From: an uncultured Chlorobiaceae bacterium
GTDB taxonomy: Bacteria > Bacteroidota > Chlorobiia > Chlorobiales > Chlorobiaceae
NCBI GenBank assembly: GCA_903939765.1
Contig: CAJAIK010000113.1
Span: 1-57,421, forward strand
Length of the DNA: 57,421 nt
Direction: 5' to 3'
Every line of letters begins with the position of its first letter. Position 1 is the stretch's first letter. This document shows positions 46,101 to 53,452 of the stretch, piece after piece. The notes beneath the pieces were generated by a model. The model was not told where the DNA came from, searched no databases, and saw only the letters and a list, made by a program, of their open reading frames with translations. A program made the translations under genes and the position numbers.

Positions 46101-46696
46101 ACCAGTTCAACAGAAAATTTTTTGGCCAGGGCAATAATCTCATTGTTGAGCTTTTCATCAAAAGGGGTGCCATGACGCTGAAGCTCGAGATAAAAGTTCT
46201 CCCCGAAAATCTCCTGATAGTAGGCGGTAAAAGTTTCAGCCTCATCAATGGCCCCGGCAAGAAGCGCCCGGCCTATTCTGCCCGAAGAGTAAGCCGAAAG
46301 GCAGACAAGCCCCTCATTACAGCTTTCAAGCAGACGACTCTCAATATGCGGCATACCATTAACAAAGCCCTCCTTGGCCGCTCGTGAGAGCAGAATGCAG
46401 AGATTCCGGTATCCTGCGTCATTCTGGACAAGAAGCACCAGCGAAGAGGAGACCGGGATGCGGCTGTGCTGATGTGCATCGGTTTCGAGCAGCAACAACT
46501 CGCTGCCAATAATGAGCTTGACACCTGCATGTTTTGCCTCGCTGAACAACTCCGGCATATTGAACATTGCGCAATAATCCGTAACCGCAATGCTCTTCAT
46601 GTTAAACTTTACCGCAGCAGAAAATATCTCATCAGGAAAAATCGGACTGCTCTGCATTGAATAATGCGTATGAGCATGTAAATGTATAAAATCCAT
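43124..46696 (-). CDS. dnaE: DNA polymerase III alpha subunit
   Basis: A 1,190-aa replicative polymerase. The PHP domain opens the protein (MDFIHLHAHTHYSMQSSPI). The polymerase active site has SVGPGRGSAAGSIVAYLTGI and MPDIDIDFTP, with the catalytic Asp residues near 400. The rest covers the fingers (KMAGIFQFESSGM, YQEQVMQISQVMGGFSLAKAD) and the C-terminal OB and beta-binding parts. Length and order match DnaE1. It stands alone, with a 250-bp spacer upstream that holds no clear gene. Confidence 0.97.
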   Translation of the reverse strand: MDFIHLHAHTHYSMQSSPIFPDEIFSAAVKFNMKSIAVTDYCAMFNMPELFSEAKHAGVKLIIGSELLLLETDAHQHSRIPVSSSLVLLVQNDAGYRNLCILLSRAAKEGFVNGMPHIESRLLESCNEGLVCLSAYSSGRIGRALLAGAIDEAETFTAYYQEIFGENFYLELQRHGTPFDEKLNNEIIALAKKFSVELVATNNVHYLERKDADCYRAMVANRTKEKLSNQNLLALAGSDHYLKSSAEMNALFSDEHRELSNTVLIAEKCSYSFSNKEPILPHFPLPDGFDNEFSYLRHLTWEGAKEKYADAEADGISAEDVRARIELELGVIEKMGFSSYFLIVSDLIAASRRLGYSVGPGRGSAAGSIVAYLTGITRIDPLKYKLLFERFLNPERSSMPDIDIDFTPVGKQKVLEYTVEKYGTDSVAKVIAIGTFAAKAAIRDAGRVLEVPLPLVDKLAKLVPVKPGITLEKALSEAKEMQQFADSTPQLRELIRYARALEGRARNVSMHAGAVVITDGRLEEQVPLYVSNKIETEERKFADEIDLDGPDHVRGKASDAHDEKQVVTQFDKNWIETSGLLKIDYLGLETLAVIDETLKMIKRRHNLDIELEKVPMNDRKTFRIFQEGKMAGIFQFESSGMQSYMTRLQPTQIGDIIAMSALYRPGALNARIDEKRNAVDLFVDRKHGREAIDYMHPMLETILKETYGVIVYQEQVMQISQVMGGFSLAKADNLRKAMGKKMPEIMEKYKADFVQGGIKQGVHDTLATRVFELMAEFAGYGFNKSHSAAYGVLAYWTGYLKAHYTIEFVTAVLNSEIGDIERMKHLTDEAKSFGISTLPPSINKSDALFSVEDDVAGRSFIRVGLSAIKQVGAAARAVVTSRLRRKRDFVNLFDLAASVDLRVMNRKALECLILAGAFDELDQHRARLLANVDKAFKFGQMQNRSVTLGQCGFFTAEEGALLEEEHYPEMESAEMMAEAEKLLHEKKLVGFYLSHHPLSPYRRDWQAFATLQLHAKEVVAAKQYKVIGLVVSVKPYQDRKGKQMLFGSIEDFTGKADFTVFASLYEQYGHLIKPEEVLMLVAEGEVSGGMLKLLVREVIPIKKVRHALVKKIILKVDADDQSQMEKLGTLKKIFDTNKGGTPVEFEVKAQSGENIETITLFARSTPIDPAESTIEKLEELFGPDNVRISG

Positions 46697-46951
46697 ATTG
46701 ATAACAACCCTTCACTCTTTAATGGCCGTATGATGATGCTGTGCACGAACCCGGCTCTTTCATCGAACGGAATGCTCCGGCAATTTAAGGATTAATAAGG
46801 GAATGGGGAGAGTAAACTGTTACCGTATGAATCTTTTCTTTTTTCCAAAAATGTGCACCTCCTGCACAAGGATTATCTGGCAACTGGCACTCTCCGGGGG
46901 GCAACAACCCTCCATAATTGAACTTCATGGAATCTTAACACCCGGTTCTCC

Positions 46952-48022
46952 TCAAGCACAAAACCGTCTCCCATGAAGCGAGCGATCTGCAAGAATATTG
47001 TAGTACAGCGACTCGTAATTATTGACCATGCTTTCCGACAAAAAACGACGCTCGAACTCCTCCCTGCACGCTTTTCTTGAAAGCCGGTCAATGCTGCGTA
47101 TAGCCTTGATAAAATCCAGCTTGCTTTCACAGATAAATCCTGTTTTGCCATTGGTAATGAGCTCAGGAGCCGATCCGCATTTTCTGACAATGACAGGGGT
47201 GCCGCATGCAAGCGACTCAATCATGACCAATCCAAACGGTTCCGGCCAGTCTATGGTGTTCAGCAACGCTTTGGCATTTTTCAATAGCGCAATCTTTTGT
47301 TGATCATCAACCTCACCAACAAAGTCAATCAGGGGGTGGTTGAGCATGGGTTTTATCCTGTTTTCAAAATAATCTTTGTCTGTCGGATCAACCTTTGCGG
47401 CAATTTTCAGAGGAACTCGACATGCCTTTGCCAGCATGATGGCGTCATCAGGCTTTTTTTCCTGAGACAACCGACCCAGATAGAGAAAGTAATCACCGGG
47501 AGTCTCATTATAATCGAAACAGGATGCAGGATAGCCGTGATAGATGGTTTTTGCCCAGTTGATCTCGTTCACGGGAGCCCTCTGTGCGTCACTGATCGAC
47601 ACATAGGGAATATGACTGTACCAGCGCAAAATTTTGCAATGATCAGCAATATCAAGCCGACCATGCATGGTCAGCAAAGTTGGAACGTCAGCTCTGCTGG
47701 CGTAGGGCAGCGTCATGTATTCCAGATGGGAGTGAATGATATCAAACTCATCGATCATTTTTTCATAGAGCTGACCCAGCATCAGCATCGTCATCAGTGC
47801 CGGTGAATGAGGCTTCCTTCCAAGACGGATACTCTCGCCAACCGGCGAGACAAGCCTTGCTGTGGTCAGGGAATCACCAGAAGCAAAAAGGGTTACGCTG
47901 TGGCCCCGCTCCACCAGCCCCTCTGTCAGGTAATAAACGACTCTCTCCGTGCCCCCATACTTTTTAGGAGGAACCCGCTCAATAAGGGGAGCGATCTGTG
48001 CAATCCTTAATTTTTTTTTCAT
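46952..48022 (-). CDS. GT4-family glycosyltransferase
   Basis: A 356-aa GT-B transferase. It starts KKKLRIAQIAPLIERVPPKKYGGTERVVYYL, a GT4 N-domain for the acceptor. The C-terminal donor domain has YLGRLSQEKKPDDAIMLAKA, then PFGLVMIESLACGTPVIVRK with the E-x7-E pattern binding the nucleotide sugar. Its start lies 44 bp inside the GH65 gene, so the two are coupled; they may act on the same glucan or disaccharide. Confidence 0.9.
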   Translation of the reverse strand: MKKKLRIAQIAPLIERVPPKKYGGTERVVYYLTEGLVERGHSVTLFASGDSLTTARLVSPVGESIRLGRKPHSPALMTMLMLGQLYEKMIDEFDIIHSHLEYMTLPYASRADVPTLLTMHGRLDIADHCKILRWYSHIPYVSISDAQRAPVNEINWAKTIYHGYPASCFDYNETPGDYFLYLGRLSQEKKPDDAIMLAKACRVPLKIAAKVDPTDKDYFENRIKPMLNHPLIDFVGEVDDQQKIALLKNAKALLNTIDWPEPFGLVMIESLACGTPVIVRKCGSAPELITNGKTGFICESKLDFIKAIRSIDRLSRKACREEFERRFLSESMVNNYESLYYNILADRSLHGRRFCA

Positions 48023-50405
48023 CCAGTATCCTTTGTGAGTGTTCTAACGTGCAATAAGGCAGCTCATATCTTTTATTCGTCGTTATCTTGTAACTCTTTT
48101 TGTAGAGGCTCATTGGCAGCGAAATCTCCTCATCCGAGCGGATCAGAATTGAAACACTGTCGTGGAAGAGCGTTATTTCAACCGTTCTTGCTCTCCAGTG
48201 CACACAAAAAGCAAGGGATTTCCATTTTTTCGGAAGCCATGGCTTCAGCACCAAGCGGTCCGACTTTATCGAAAAACCACCAAACCCATAGACCACAGCC
48301 TGCCAGGTGCCGCCAACAGCCGCCGCATGAATCCCGAGTGCCGTGTTTTGATGCAGGTTCTTGAGGTCAAAATGTGCTGCCTTTATAAAATAGTGATATG
48401 CCCTTGCCCGCTTGCCGACAGCAAGACCCATCATGGCATGAATACAACAACTCAGTGACGAAGCGTGTGCTGTTCGTTTCTCGTAAAATTCAAAATTGGC
48501 AGCTTTATCCTCATCACTGAACAAATGAGGAAAAAGCGTCATCATGATGAGCACATCAGCCTGTTTGATAAGCCGCGTCGACTGTATATTACCGTAATCA
48601 ATACCTTCGGGAAGAACTGGATTACCTTGGCGATCAAACCCCTCGATACAATAATCTTTCAGGGAGAAATAGCCGTCAAACTGTTCAAAAAGCCTTGTTT
48701 CGGGATTATAGGAGAGCTTGATTTTCCGGCTTATGACCATCCAGGAATCGACCTCCTCCTTTTCAAGTGTTATTTTGACAGCAAGATCACGAAGAATATC
48801 GGAATGTTTCCGGCCCATATACCTGAAAAGCAGAACCGCAAGGTTGAGATGCCACTTCACCAGATAATTCGTATAAGCATTGTTGTTCACATGCTCATGA
48901 AACTCATCGGGACCGATGACACAACGAATGGAATAGTGTTCACCTTCTTCAACAACCCTCGATGCCCAGAATCGCGCCGTAAGAAAAACCATTTCGAGAC
49001 CGTAATCCACAAGAAAGTCCTTATCACCAGTAACGCGAAAATACTTTTCAACACCATAGATCACATCAGAAACAATATGATCCTCCTCAGTCCCTGTGTA
49101 GATCAACCGTATGGTTCGCTCGAGCTTTGAGGCAAACCTCGGAGTAACATCCTCTCCGGTTCTTGCAGACTCCCAGGCATATTTAGCCCCTTTGTAGCCC
49201 ATCTTCAGGGCATTTTTCTTTGCCCCGGCGAGAGTATTGTAACGGTACAGAAGCATGTTACGGGCAATATCAGGGAAATTGTAGATAAAGAAAGGGAGGA
49301 TAAAGATCTCCGTATCCCAGAATACATGGCCCAGATAACCCTCGGAACTGAGGAATTTTGCACCAATACTTGCAGCAACTGATGGCCCATTGATAAGCAA
49401 CTGATAGATGTTGTAGCGCAATGCATGCTGTGCCTTTTCATCACCGATAATAACAATATCTGCCTGCTTCCATTTTTTATCCCATGCTTCAAGATGGGCT
49501 GAAATTTCGGTCGTTACACCGCTGAGAACAAAAGATTTTAACATGCAGATCGAACCCTTGAACATATCCTCAGCCAGAAGCTCCCTGCTCGTGACAACAA
49601 CGGCCAGTTTTTCAAAAAGAGAGCTCTCACCCTCACGGACATCAAGAGTGATTTCACTTGCAAAGTTTTCGCCATAAATTCTTGGCTCCCATTTTTGCAA
49701 CCGGGAGAGGGGTGAAATCAGCCTCCACGAAGCCGCCTCCGAAATCCGCAGGTTTTGTTCCCTGGTTGTCATTTCGAGATACATAAAATCGCGGCCACGC
49801 TCAATCCGCTCAAGATGAAGATGCTTGAGCTTTTCACGAGGGAAAAAGCCTTTATTGTACACCTCTCCATCCAGGCCACTGAGGAGGCAAATTGAACCGG
49901 AAAAATTTTGGGGCGTAACCTTTACCACCATCATGCCCAGATGCACATTGTGCATGAAAACAAGGCGCACCGTTTCAAGCGTAAGAATCTTTCCTGACTT
50001 CTCCCTGAAAGTAGTGATACGATGCAGGGCCCCTTTTTTCATGTCAAGAATCTGCTCGTGATGAAGTACCGTGCAGGTGGAAACACATAACTTGTACTCC
50101 CCGATCCATACCGACAGACCAGTCCACATGGGGCATTTGACCAGCTCCTCAACAGCAGCCTCTGATTTATCATAAATCCCGCTGAGGTACATTCCACCGG
50201 AATGTCCGGGAGGCAACTCCTCAAGACTTCCCCTGATATTGAGATAACCATTCCCGATCGTCAAAAGGGTCTCGTTAAGCCGTATGTGGTTTTCTTTGTT
50301 GCGGAACCACTTTCTCCTCAACAACCACTCCTCCCCCGAAAGCTCAAGCAATGACCAAGCCTCCGAGCCCCCTTCTGAACCCTCTCTTGAAAGACCATCA
50401 ATCAT
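47979..50405 (-). CDS. GH65 family glycoside hydrolase/phosphorylase without HAD domain
   Basis: An 808-aa enzyme starting at the ATG at 50405, which has GAGGGGGG directly upstream; an in-frame extension to 50453 is less likely. It has the N-terminal super-sandwich (YLNIRGSLEELPPGHSGGMY), the catalytic barrel segments [26 protein letters not shown] (catalytic Glu near residue 495) and ENALGIHAAAVGGTWQAVV-like text (NTALGIHAAAVGGTWQAVVY). It is a separate paralog of the GH65 part of the fusion at 33521-36685 and lacks the mutase. Confidence 0.92.
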   Translation of the reverse strand: MIDGLSREGSEGGSEAWSLLELSGEEWLLRRKWFRNKENHIRLNETLLTIGNGYLNIRGSLEELPPGHSGGMYLSGIYDKSEAAVEELVKCPMWTGLSVWIGEYKLCVSTCTVLHHEQILDMKKGALHRITTFREKSGKILTLETVRLVFMHNVHLGMMVVKVTPQNFSGSICLLSGLDGEVYNKGFFPREKLKHLHLERIERGRDFMYLEMTTREQNLRISEAASWRLISPLSRLQKWEPRIYGENFASEITLDVREGESSLFEKLAVVVTSRELLAEDMFKGSICMLKSFVLSGVTTEISAHLEAWDKKWKQADIVIIGDEKAQHALRYNIYQLLINGPSVAASIGAKFLSSEGYLGHVFWDTEIFILPFFIYNFPDIARNMLLYRYNTLAGAKKNALKMGYKGAKYAWESARTGEDVTPRFASKLERTIRLIYTGTEEDHIVSDVIYGVEKYFRVTGDKDFLVDYGLEMVFLTARFWASRVVEEGEHYSIRCVIGPDEFHEHVNNNAYTNYLVKWHLNLAVLLFRYMGRKHSDILRDLAVKITLEKEEVDSWMVISRKIKLSYNPETRLFEQFDGYFSLKDYCIEGFDRQGNPVLPEGIDYGNIQSTRLIKQADVLIMMTLFPHLFSDEDKAANFEFYEKRTAHASSLSCCIHAMMGLAVGKRARAYHYFIKAAHFDLKNLHQNTALGIHAAAVGGTWQAVVYGFGGFSIKSDRLVLKPWLPKKWKSLAFCVHWRARTVEITLFHDSVSILIRSDEEISLPMSLYKKSYKITTNKRYELPYCTLEHSQRILDEKKIKDCTDRSPY

Positions 50406-50539
50406 ACACCCCCCTCTGACGCCATAAATACAGGAAAAATTGACACACAACAACCATTGCGAGCGAAATATACGTATTTAATCTGTGGTTTTTGAAGAAA
50501 CTTGTCAGCATAAACGTTTACCCGCACGCTTAACTGCTC

Positions 50540-51889
50540 ATGCACAATAATTTCAGCCACCAGCAAACGCGATCAAACTTTATCGGAATTTTCAAGCTCC
50601 CGTTTATGGGGATAACGCTTTTTTTCTTATACTTTAGAAACTTATCTGACCTGTTTTACTCAATTACATTACTTCCTGTTACCGTTTTGGAGCAAAATAC
50701 CTATAACCAATGCCCGGTCTGCGGCTACCCCCTCACCACGCAGAGTGCGGTATGTCCCCGATGCGGAAACGATATCCTTGAAGATATATCCTCCCTTGAC
50801 CAGCAATCCAGGGAGTTTCACCATCACAGCATTGAAGGGAAAAAGGCCGAGTGGTATACCCGTTGCCTTACTGAAAAACTCAATGTCAGCACCGATGACT
50901 CCACCGCTTCTGCCCCAAAGAGCGTTCAACAGGCAATACCAAAAGAGAGCGTCGAATGCCCCGAAGCAGTTGATTCCCTCAGCCGCATCTCCAGAGCCGA
51001 GCTCATCAATGAGGGCTCCATACGAAAAAAATGGTGGTCGGCCCTCTCCATTGACTGGAAAGAGATCGTCAAAACAACCCTGAAAATTGTCCGGGATCCC
51101 TCCGATCCGGAGTTGCTTGACTTCCTTGAAATTACACACCTGCGTTGCGATAATCGCAGGATTCATAACCTTTGGCCCGTCAGTGTGCTCGAAAACCTTC
51201 AGCAGCTCCGTTGCGATGAATCGCCTGTCGAAAGCCTCGACCCGCTCAGGAACCTTCAGCATCTGCGCCGCCTCTACGCTTTCGACTGCGACTTTTCATC
51301 ACTTGAACCCCTTCGCAACCTGAAAGAGCTGAAACTCCTCTGGGTATCCAGCACCAAAGTCAGTTCACTTGAACCAATCAGCAGCTTGCTTGCCCTTGAA
51401 GAACTCTACTGTTCCGAAACGATCATCAGCGACCTTTCCCCGCTGAAAGCACTCGTCAACCTCGAAAAGCTCAGTTGCTACAAAACCGCCATCACCTCAC
51501 TTGAACCGCTCCTGAACCTCGAAAACCTTGTTGAGCTGGGCATCGACAATTCAAACATTACCGATATCACGCCACTCTCCGGGCTCAGAAACCTCGAATA
51601 TCTCCGCTGCAACAAAACCGGAATCAAAAACATCGAAGCGCTGAGAAATCTTTTTGAACTTCGGGAACTGAGCCTTGCAAACACGCCGCTTATCGATATC
51701 GACCCTCTCGAAGAACTGGCCAACCTCGAAGAGCTCGATTTGTCGAACACCTCCATCACCACAATTGGCCCCGTCATGCACCTGCAGAATCTTGAAAAAA
51801 TAGAACTTTCGGCCGGCAGGATTCCCCAGGAAGAGCTCGAACGCTTTATTGAACTCCACCCGAATTGCGAAGTAGTGCTGAAACCCTGA
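50540..51889 (+). CDS. Zinc-ribbon and leucine-rich-repeat protein
   Basis: A 449-aa protein. A zinc ribbon (CPVCGYPL...CPRCG; cysteines at residues 58, 61, 72 and 75) precedes a low-complexity linker. From about residue 200 to 430 there are roughly ten 22-residue leucine-rich repeats of the form LENLVELGIDNSNITDITPL, the internalin/SDS22-like type with I or L ending each unit. The N-terminal 50 residues are hydrophobic and may not be translated; a TTG at 50687 giving MEQNTYNQCPVCG is a realistic alternative start. LRR arrays bind proteins; the target is unknown. Confidence 0.85.
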   Translation: MHNNFSHQQTRSNFIGIFKLPFMGITLFFLYFRNLSDLFYSITLLPVTVLEQNTYNQCPVCGYPLTTQSAVCPRCGNDILEDISSLDQQSREFHHHSIEGKKAEWYTRCLTEKLNVSTDDSTASAPKSVQQAIPKESVECPEAVDSLSRISRAELINEGSIRKKWWSALSIDWKEIVKTTLKIVRDPSDPELLDFLEITHLRCDNRRIHNLWPVSVLENLQQLRCDESPVESLDPLRNLQHLRRLYAFDCDFSSLEPLRNLKELKLLWVSSTKVSSLEPISSLLALEELYCSETIISDLSPLKALVNLEKLSCYKTAITSLEPLLNLENLVELGIDNSNITDITPLSGLRNLEYLRCNKTGIKNIEALRNLFELRELSLANTPLIDIDPLEELANLEELDLSNTSITTIGPVMHLQNLEKIELSAGRIPQEELERFIELHPNCEVVLKP

Positions 51890-51906
51890 GCAAGCTGCCC
51901 CCATTT

Positions 51907-51943
51907 ACAGCAATAGCGCCATGAGGTGTGGCGCCATTGCTGT
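51907..51943 (+). terminator. Strong hairpin after the LRR gene
   Basis: A 15-bp stem with a single A-C mismatch (ACAGCAATAGCGCCA against TGGCGCCATTGCTGT) and a 7-nt loop starts 18 bp after the stop codon, followed by a T-rich stretch. A likely intrinsic terminator. Confidence 0.75.
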
Positions 51944-51975
51944 ATTGGCAGATTTTCTTGTGCAAAAATCCCTTC

Positions 51976-52111
51976 CATGTAAAAAAAATTTTCCAGCCTT
52001 TCCTTGTCAGTTTTTCCCTGTCGAGTGAGCTTACTTTTTCAGAGTTTCAGAGAACAGAGTGTCAGAAATTCAGGAAGAAAAAGGACTGGAACGAATCACT
52101 CGAAAACCCAT
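51976..52111. repeat. Copy of the variable-protein 3' end and downstream flank
   Basis: This stretch matches 53323-53452 closely, including 'ggactggaacgaatcactcg' and much of the non-coding flank beyond the stop codon. The shared block covers the last 12 codons and about 95 bp after the stop, so a whole gene end was duplicated, not a coding motif alone. Confidence 0.85.
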
Positions 52112-52165
52112 GACGTAGTTGATGACGTAGTCCCGCAGATAGTAGTCGAGATAATCGGTCGTAAA
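52070..52165 (-). pseudogene. Orphan 3' tail of a second DGR variable protein
   Basis: On the minus strand the end reads DYYLRDYVINYVMGFRVIRS then SPFSS and a stop. The last 12 residues (GFRVIRSSPFSS) are identical to those of the NACHT-FGE protein at 53410-56442, but the 12 residues before MGF differ. Ten of those 12 codons are NNY (GAC, TAC, TAT, GAC, TAC, GTC, ATC, AAC, TAC, GTC), the footprint left when adenines in AAC/AAT template codons are randomised. Upstream of about 52165 similarity stops, so the rest of the gene has been lost. Confidence 0.75.
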
Positions 52166-52300
52166 GAGAAAATGGAGAGAGGGTGACTGGTAAAATGAAA
52201 CCCCTTCACCGTTAAGCCCTCCTCATTTTTGATGATTTTTTGCTATTATTACTTTTACAGCCAGCAGAACGATTTACTAACAAAAAACATGTTGAGGCTC

Positions 52301-52519
52301 ATGATTTCAATACATGATGTTTACAGGAGTGCTTTAGCCCTGAACCTGCGGGAGCAAGCGGAGCTTGTTGACAGGTTGATTGCTCAGCTTGATCAGCCAG
52401 ACAGAATAATTGATGAGTTATGGATGAATGAAGCAGAAAGTCGGATTAATGCTTTTGATCAAGGGAAAATAAAAGCCATCCCTCTGAACGAGGTACTTGG
52501 AAAGTATTTTAATGCGTGA
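52301..52519 (+). CDS. Antitoxin of the ParD/RelB-like addiction-module type
   Basis: The start at the ATG at 52301 has GAGG 4 nt upstream; earlier in-frame ATG codons at 52289 and 52229 lack one. The 72-aa product (ALNLREQAELVDRLIAQLDQ, then EAESRINAFDQGKIKAIPLN) matches the putative addiction-module component family seen with RelE/ParE toxins. It overlaps the toxin gene by 8 bp. Confidence 0.85.
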   Translation: MISIHDVYRSALALNLREQAELVDRLIAQLDQPDRIIDELWMNEAESRINAFDQGKIKAIPLNEVLGKYFNA

Positions 52520-52808
52520 TAATATCCAATTTCTGGAAGTTGCCCAATCTGAGCTTGACGCAACCATAGACTACTACGACCATGAGTTGTCGGGTTTAGG
52601 CAAGATTTTTCTTACTGAGGTACTTCATGCTCTTGATCGGATAGTGAATCATCCTGATGCATGGCATCCGTGTTCACTGCGCACCAGGCGATGCCAGCTT
52701 CGTCGTTTTCCTTATGGAATAATTTACCAGATACGCGAACAAGACATTCTTGTTATTGCCATAGCAAATCTCCACAGAAGGCCATCCTACTGGAATGATC
52801 GTCTTTGA
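52512..52808 (+). CDS. RelE/ParE-type toxin
   Basis: A 98-aa protein starting at the ATG at 52512 (MRDNIQFLEVAQSELDATID). It has the RelE/ParE fold landmarks YYDHELSGLGKIFLTEVLHA, RRCQLRRFPYGIIYQI and IAIANLHRRPSYWNDR, the last being the typical C-terminal region with a basic residue needed for toxicity. It is paired with the antitoxin upstream and sits between DGR remnants. Confidence 0.88.
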   Translation: MRDNIQFLEVAQSELDATIDYYDHELSGLGKIFLTEVLHALDRIVNHPDAWHPCSLRTRRCQLRRFPYGIIYQIREQDILVIAIANLHRRPSYWNDRL

Positions 52809-52823
52809 GTGCTTCTGCCCCCC

Positions 52824-52937
52824 TCACAACCCCAACGAGCGCAAAAGGTTGCGGGTATTGGCCTGCCGGGCGTGGCCGACCCAACCTGAAAGGCTCTGCC
52901 GCAAGTTTTCATGCTTGGCAAGCAAGGTGCATTGCAT
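52824..52937 (-). pseudogene. C-terminal stub of a reverse transcriptase (DGR-type)
   Basis: The 37-codon frame opens MQCTLLAKHENLRQSLSGWV and continues GHARQANTRNLLRSLGL. The LxxSLSGWxGHARxANTxxL pattern resembles the end of the thumb region in DGR reverse transcriptases, as I recall those sequences. It begins 5 bp after the stop codon of the Avd pseudogene, so the template repeat and most of the polymerase gene must have been deleted between them. The call rests on a short segment and is tentative. Confidence 0.6.
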
Positions 52938-52941
52938 CCTC

Positions 52942-53263
52942 TCAACCGCCAAGCATTTTTCCCAACTCGGCAATCTGCCGGCTCCCGAATTCGTATGAGG
53001 CAAGATTGATGAATTGCATCTCAAAACTCATGCGCAACAGGAGGCGCAGGCGCGTCAAAACCTCATCAGCCTCTGCCAGCGCCGGGCGCTTGTGGTTGCG
53101 CATGTTGGCAATGGCAACAAGTTCGGTAAATTCAAGCACGGCATTTTAGAGGGCGAACAGCAATGCTGAACCGATAGCTCTTCGGGAACTTTCCGGTATG
53201 GTGCAGCAGCCATTTCGAAAAATCAAAGGCTTTTTTGACGATCAGCATTTCGTGATTTGGCAT
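52942..53263 (-). pseudogene. avd: Avd accessory protein of a DGR, frameshifted
   Basis: Starting at the ATG at 53263 it reads MPNHEMLIVKKAFDFSKWLL, then HHTGKFPKSYRFSIAVR. An extra C near 53160 shifts the frame. In the other frame the sequence continues LEFTELVAIANMRNHKRPAL, AEADEVLTRLRLLLRMSFEM and ends ELGKMLGG. The sum of both frames is a 106-aa four-helix-bundle Avd, the basic protein that assists the DGR reverse transcriptase. Compared with the copy at 57190-57421 it has one inserted C and a G-to-T change. The gene is therefore inactive unless frameshifting occurs. Confidence 0.85.
52976..53173. repeat. Direct repeat copy 1 (Avd sequence)
   Basis: Nearly identical to 57224-57421 over about 198 bp, with a handful of differences including the frameshifting C. 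Together the two copies flank a 4-kb segment carrying the variable-protein gene and a toxin-antitoxin pair. Homologous recombination between them would delete that segment. Confidence 0.9.
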
Positions 53264-53322
53264 GAGCAAATGAACAATTGACAGTTGACAATGGAGAAGC
53301 GCCGACTTCAAGGTTTTACAAA

Positions 53323-53452
53323 AAAAATTTCCAGCCTCTCCATCTCAGTTTTTCACTGTCGAGTGAGCTTGCTTTTTTTCAGATTTCCAGAGAACAGAGT
53401 GTCAGATTATCAGGAAGAAAAAGGACTGGAACGAATCACTCGAAAACCCACG
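53323..53452. repeat. Variable-protein 3' end, partner of the copy at 51976-52111
   Basis: Shared with 51976-52111 at high identity, and covers the last codons of the NACHT-FGE gene and about 85 bp of downstream sequence. In a DGR the sequence just after the variable region holds the initiation-of-mutagenic-homing site. Conservation of that flank between the two copies fits this role. A short CACT-CGAC-AGTG hairpin lies within it. Confidence 0.75.

Noticed and set aside
46873-47220. Minus-strand frame overlapping the GT4 gene
   Set aside because: It is another frame of the GT4 gene with no motif of its own.
52803-53149. Plus-strand frame over the Avd/RT remnants
   Set aside because: Composition is Arg/Ser-rich and it is antisense to the recognisable Avd and reverse-transcriptase fragments.
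52816-53330. A DGR template repeat between the Avd remnant and the variable gene
   Set aside because: Read on both strands, no stretch matches the variable region with adenines at the variable positions. The template is absent from this window.
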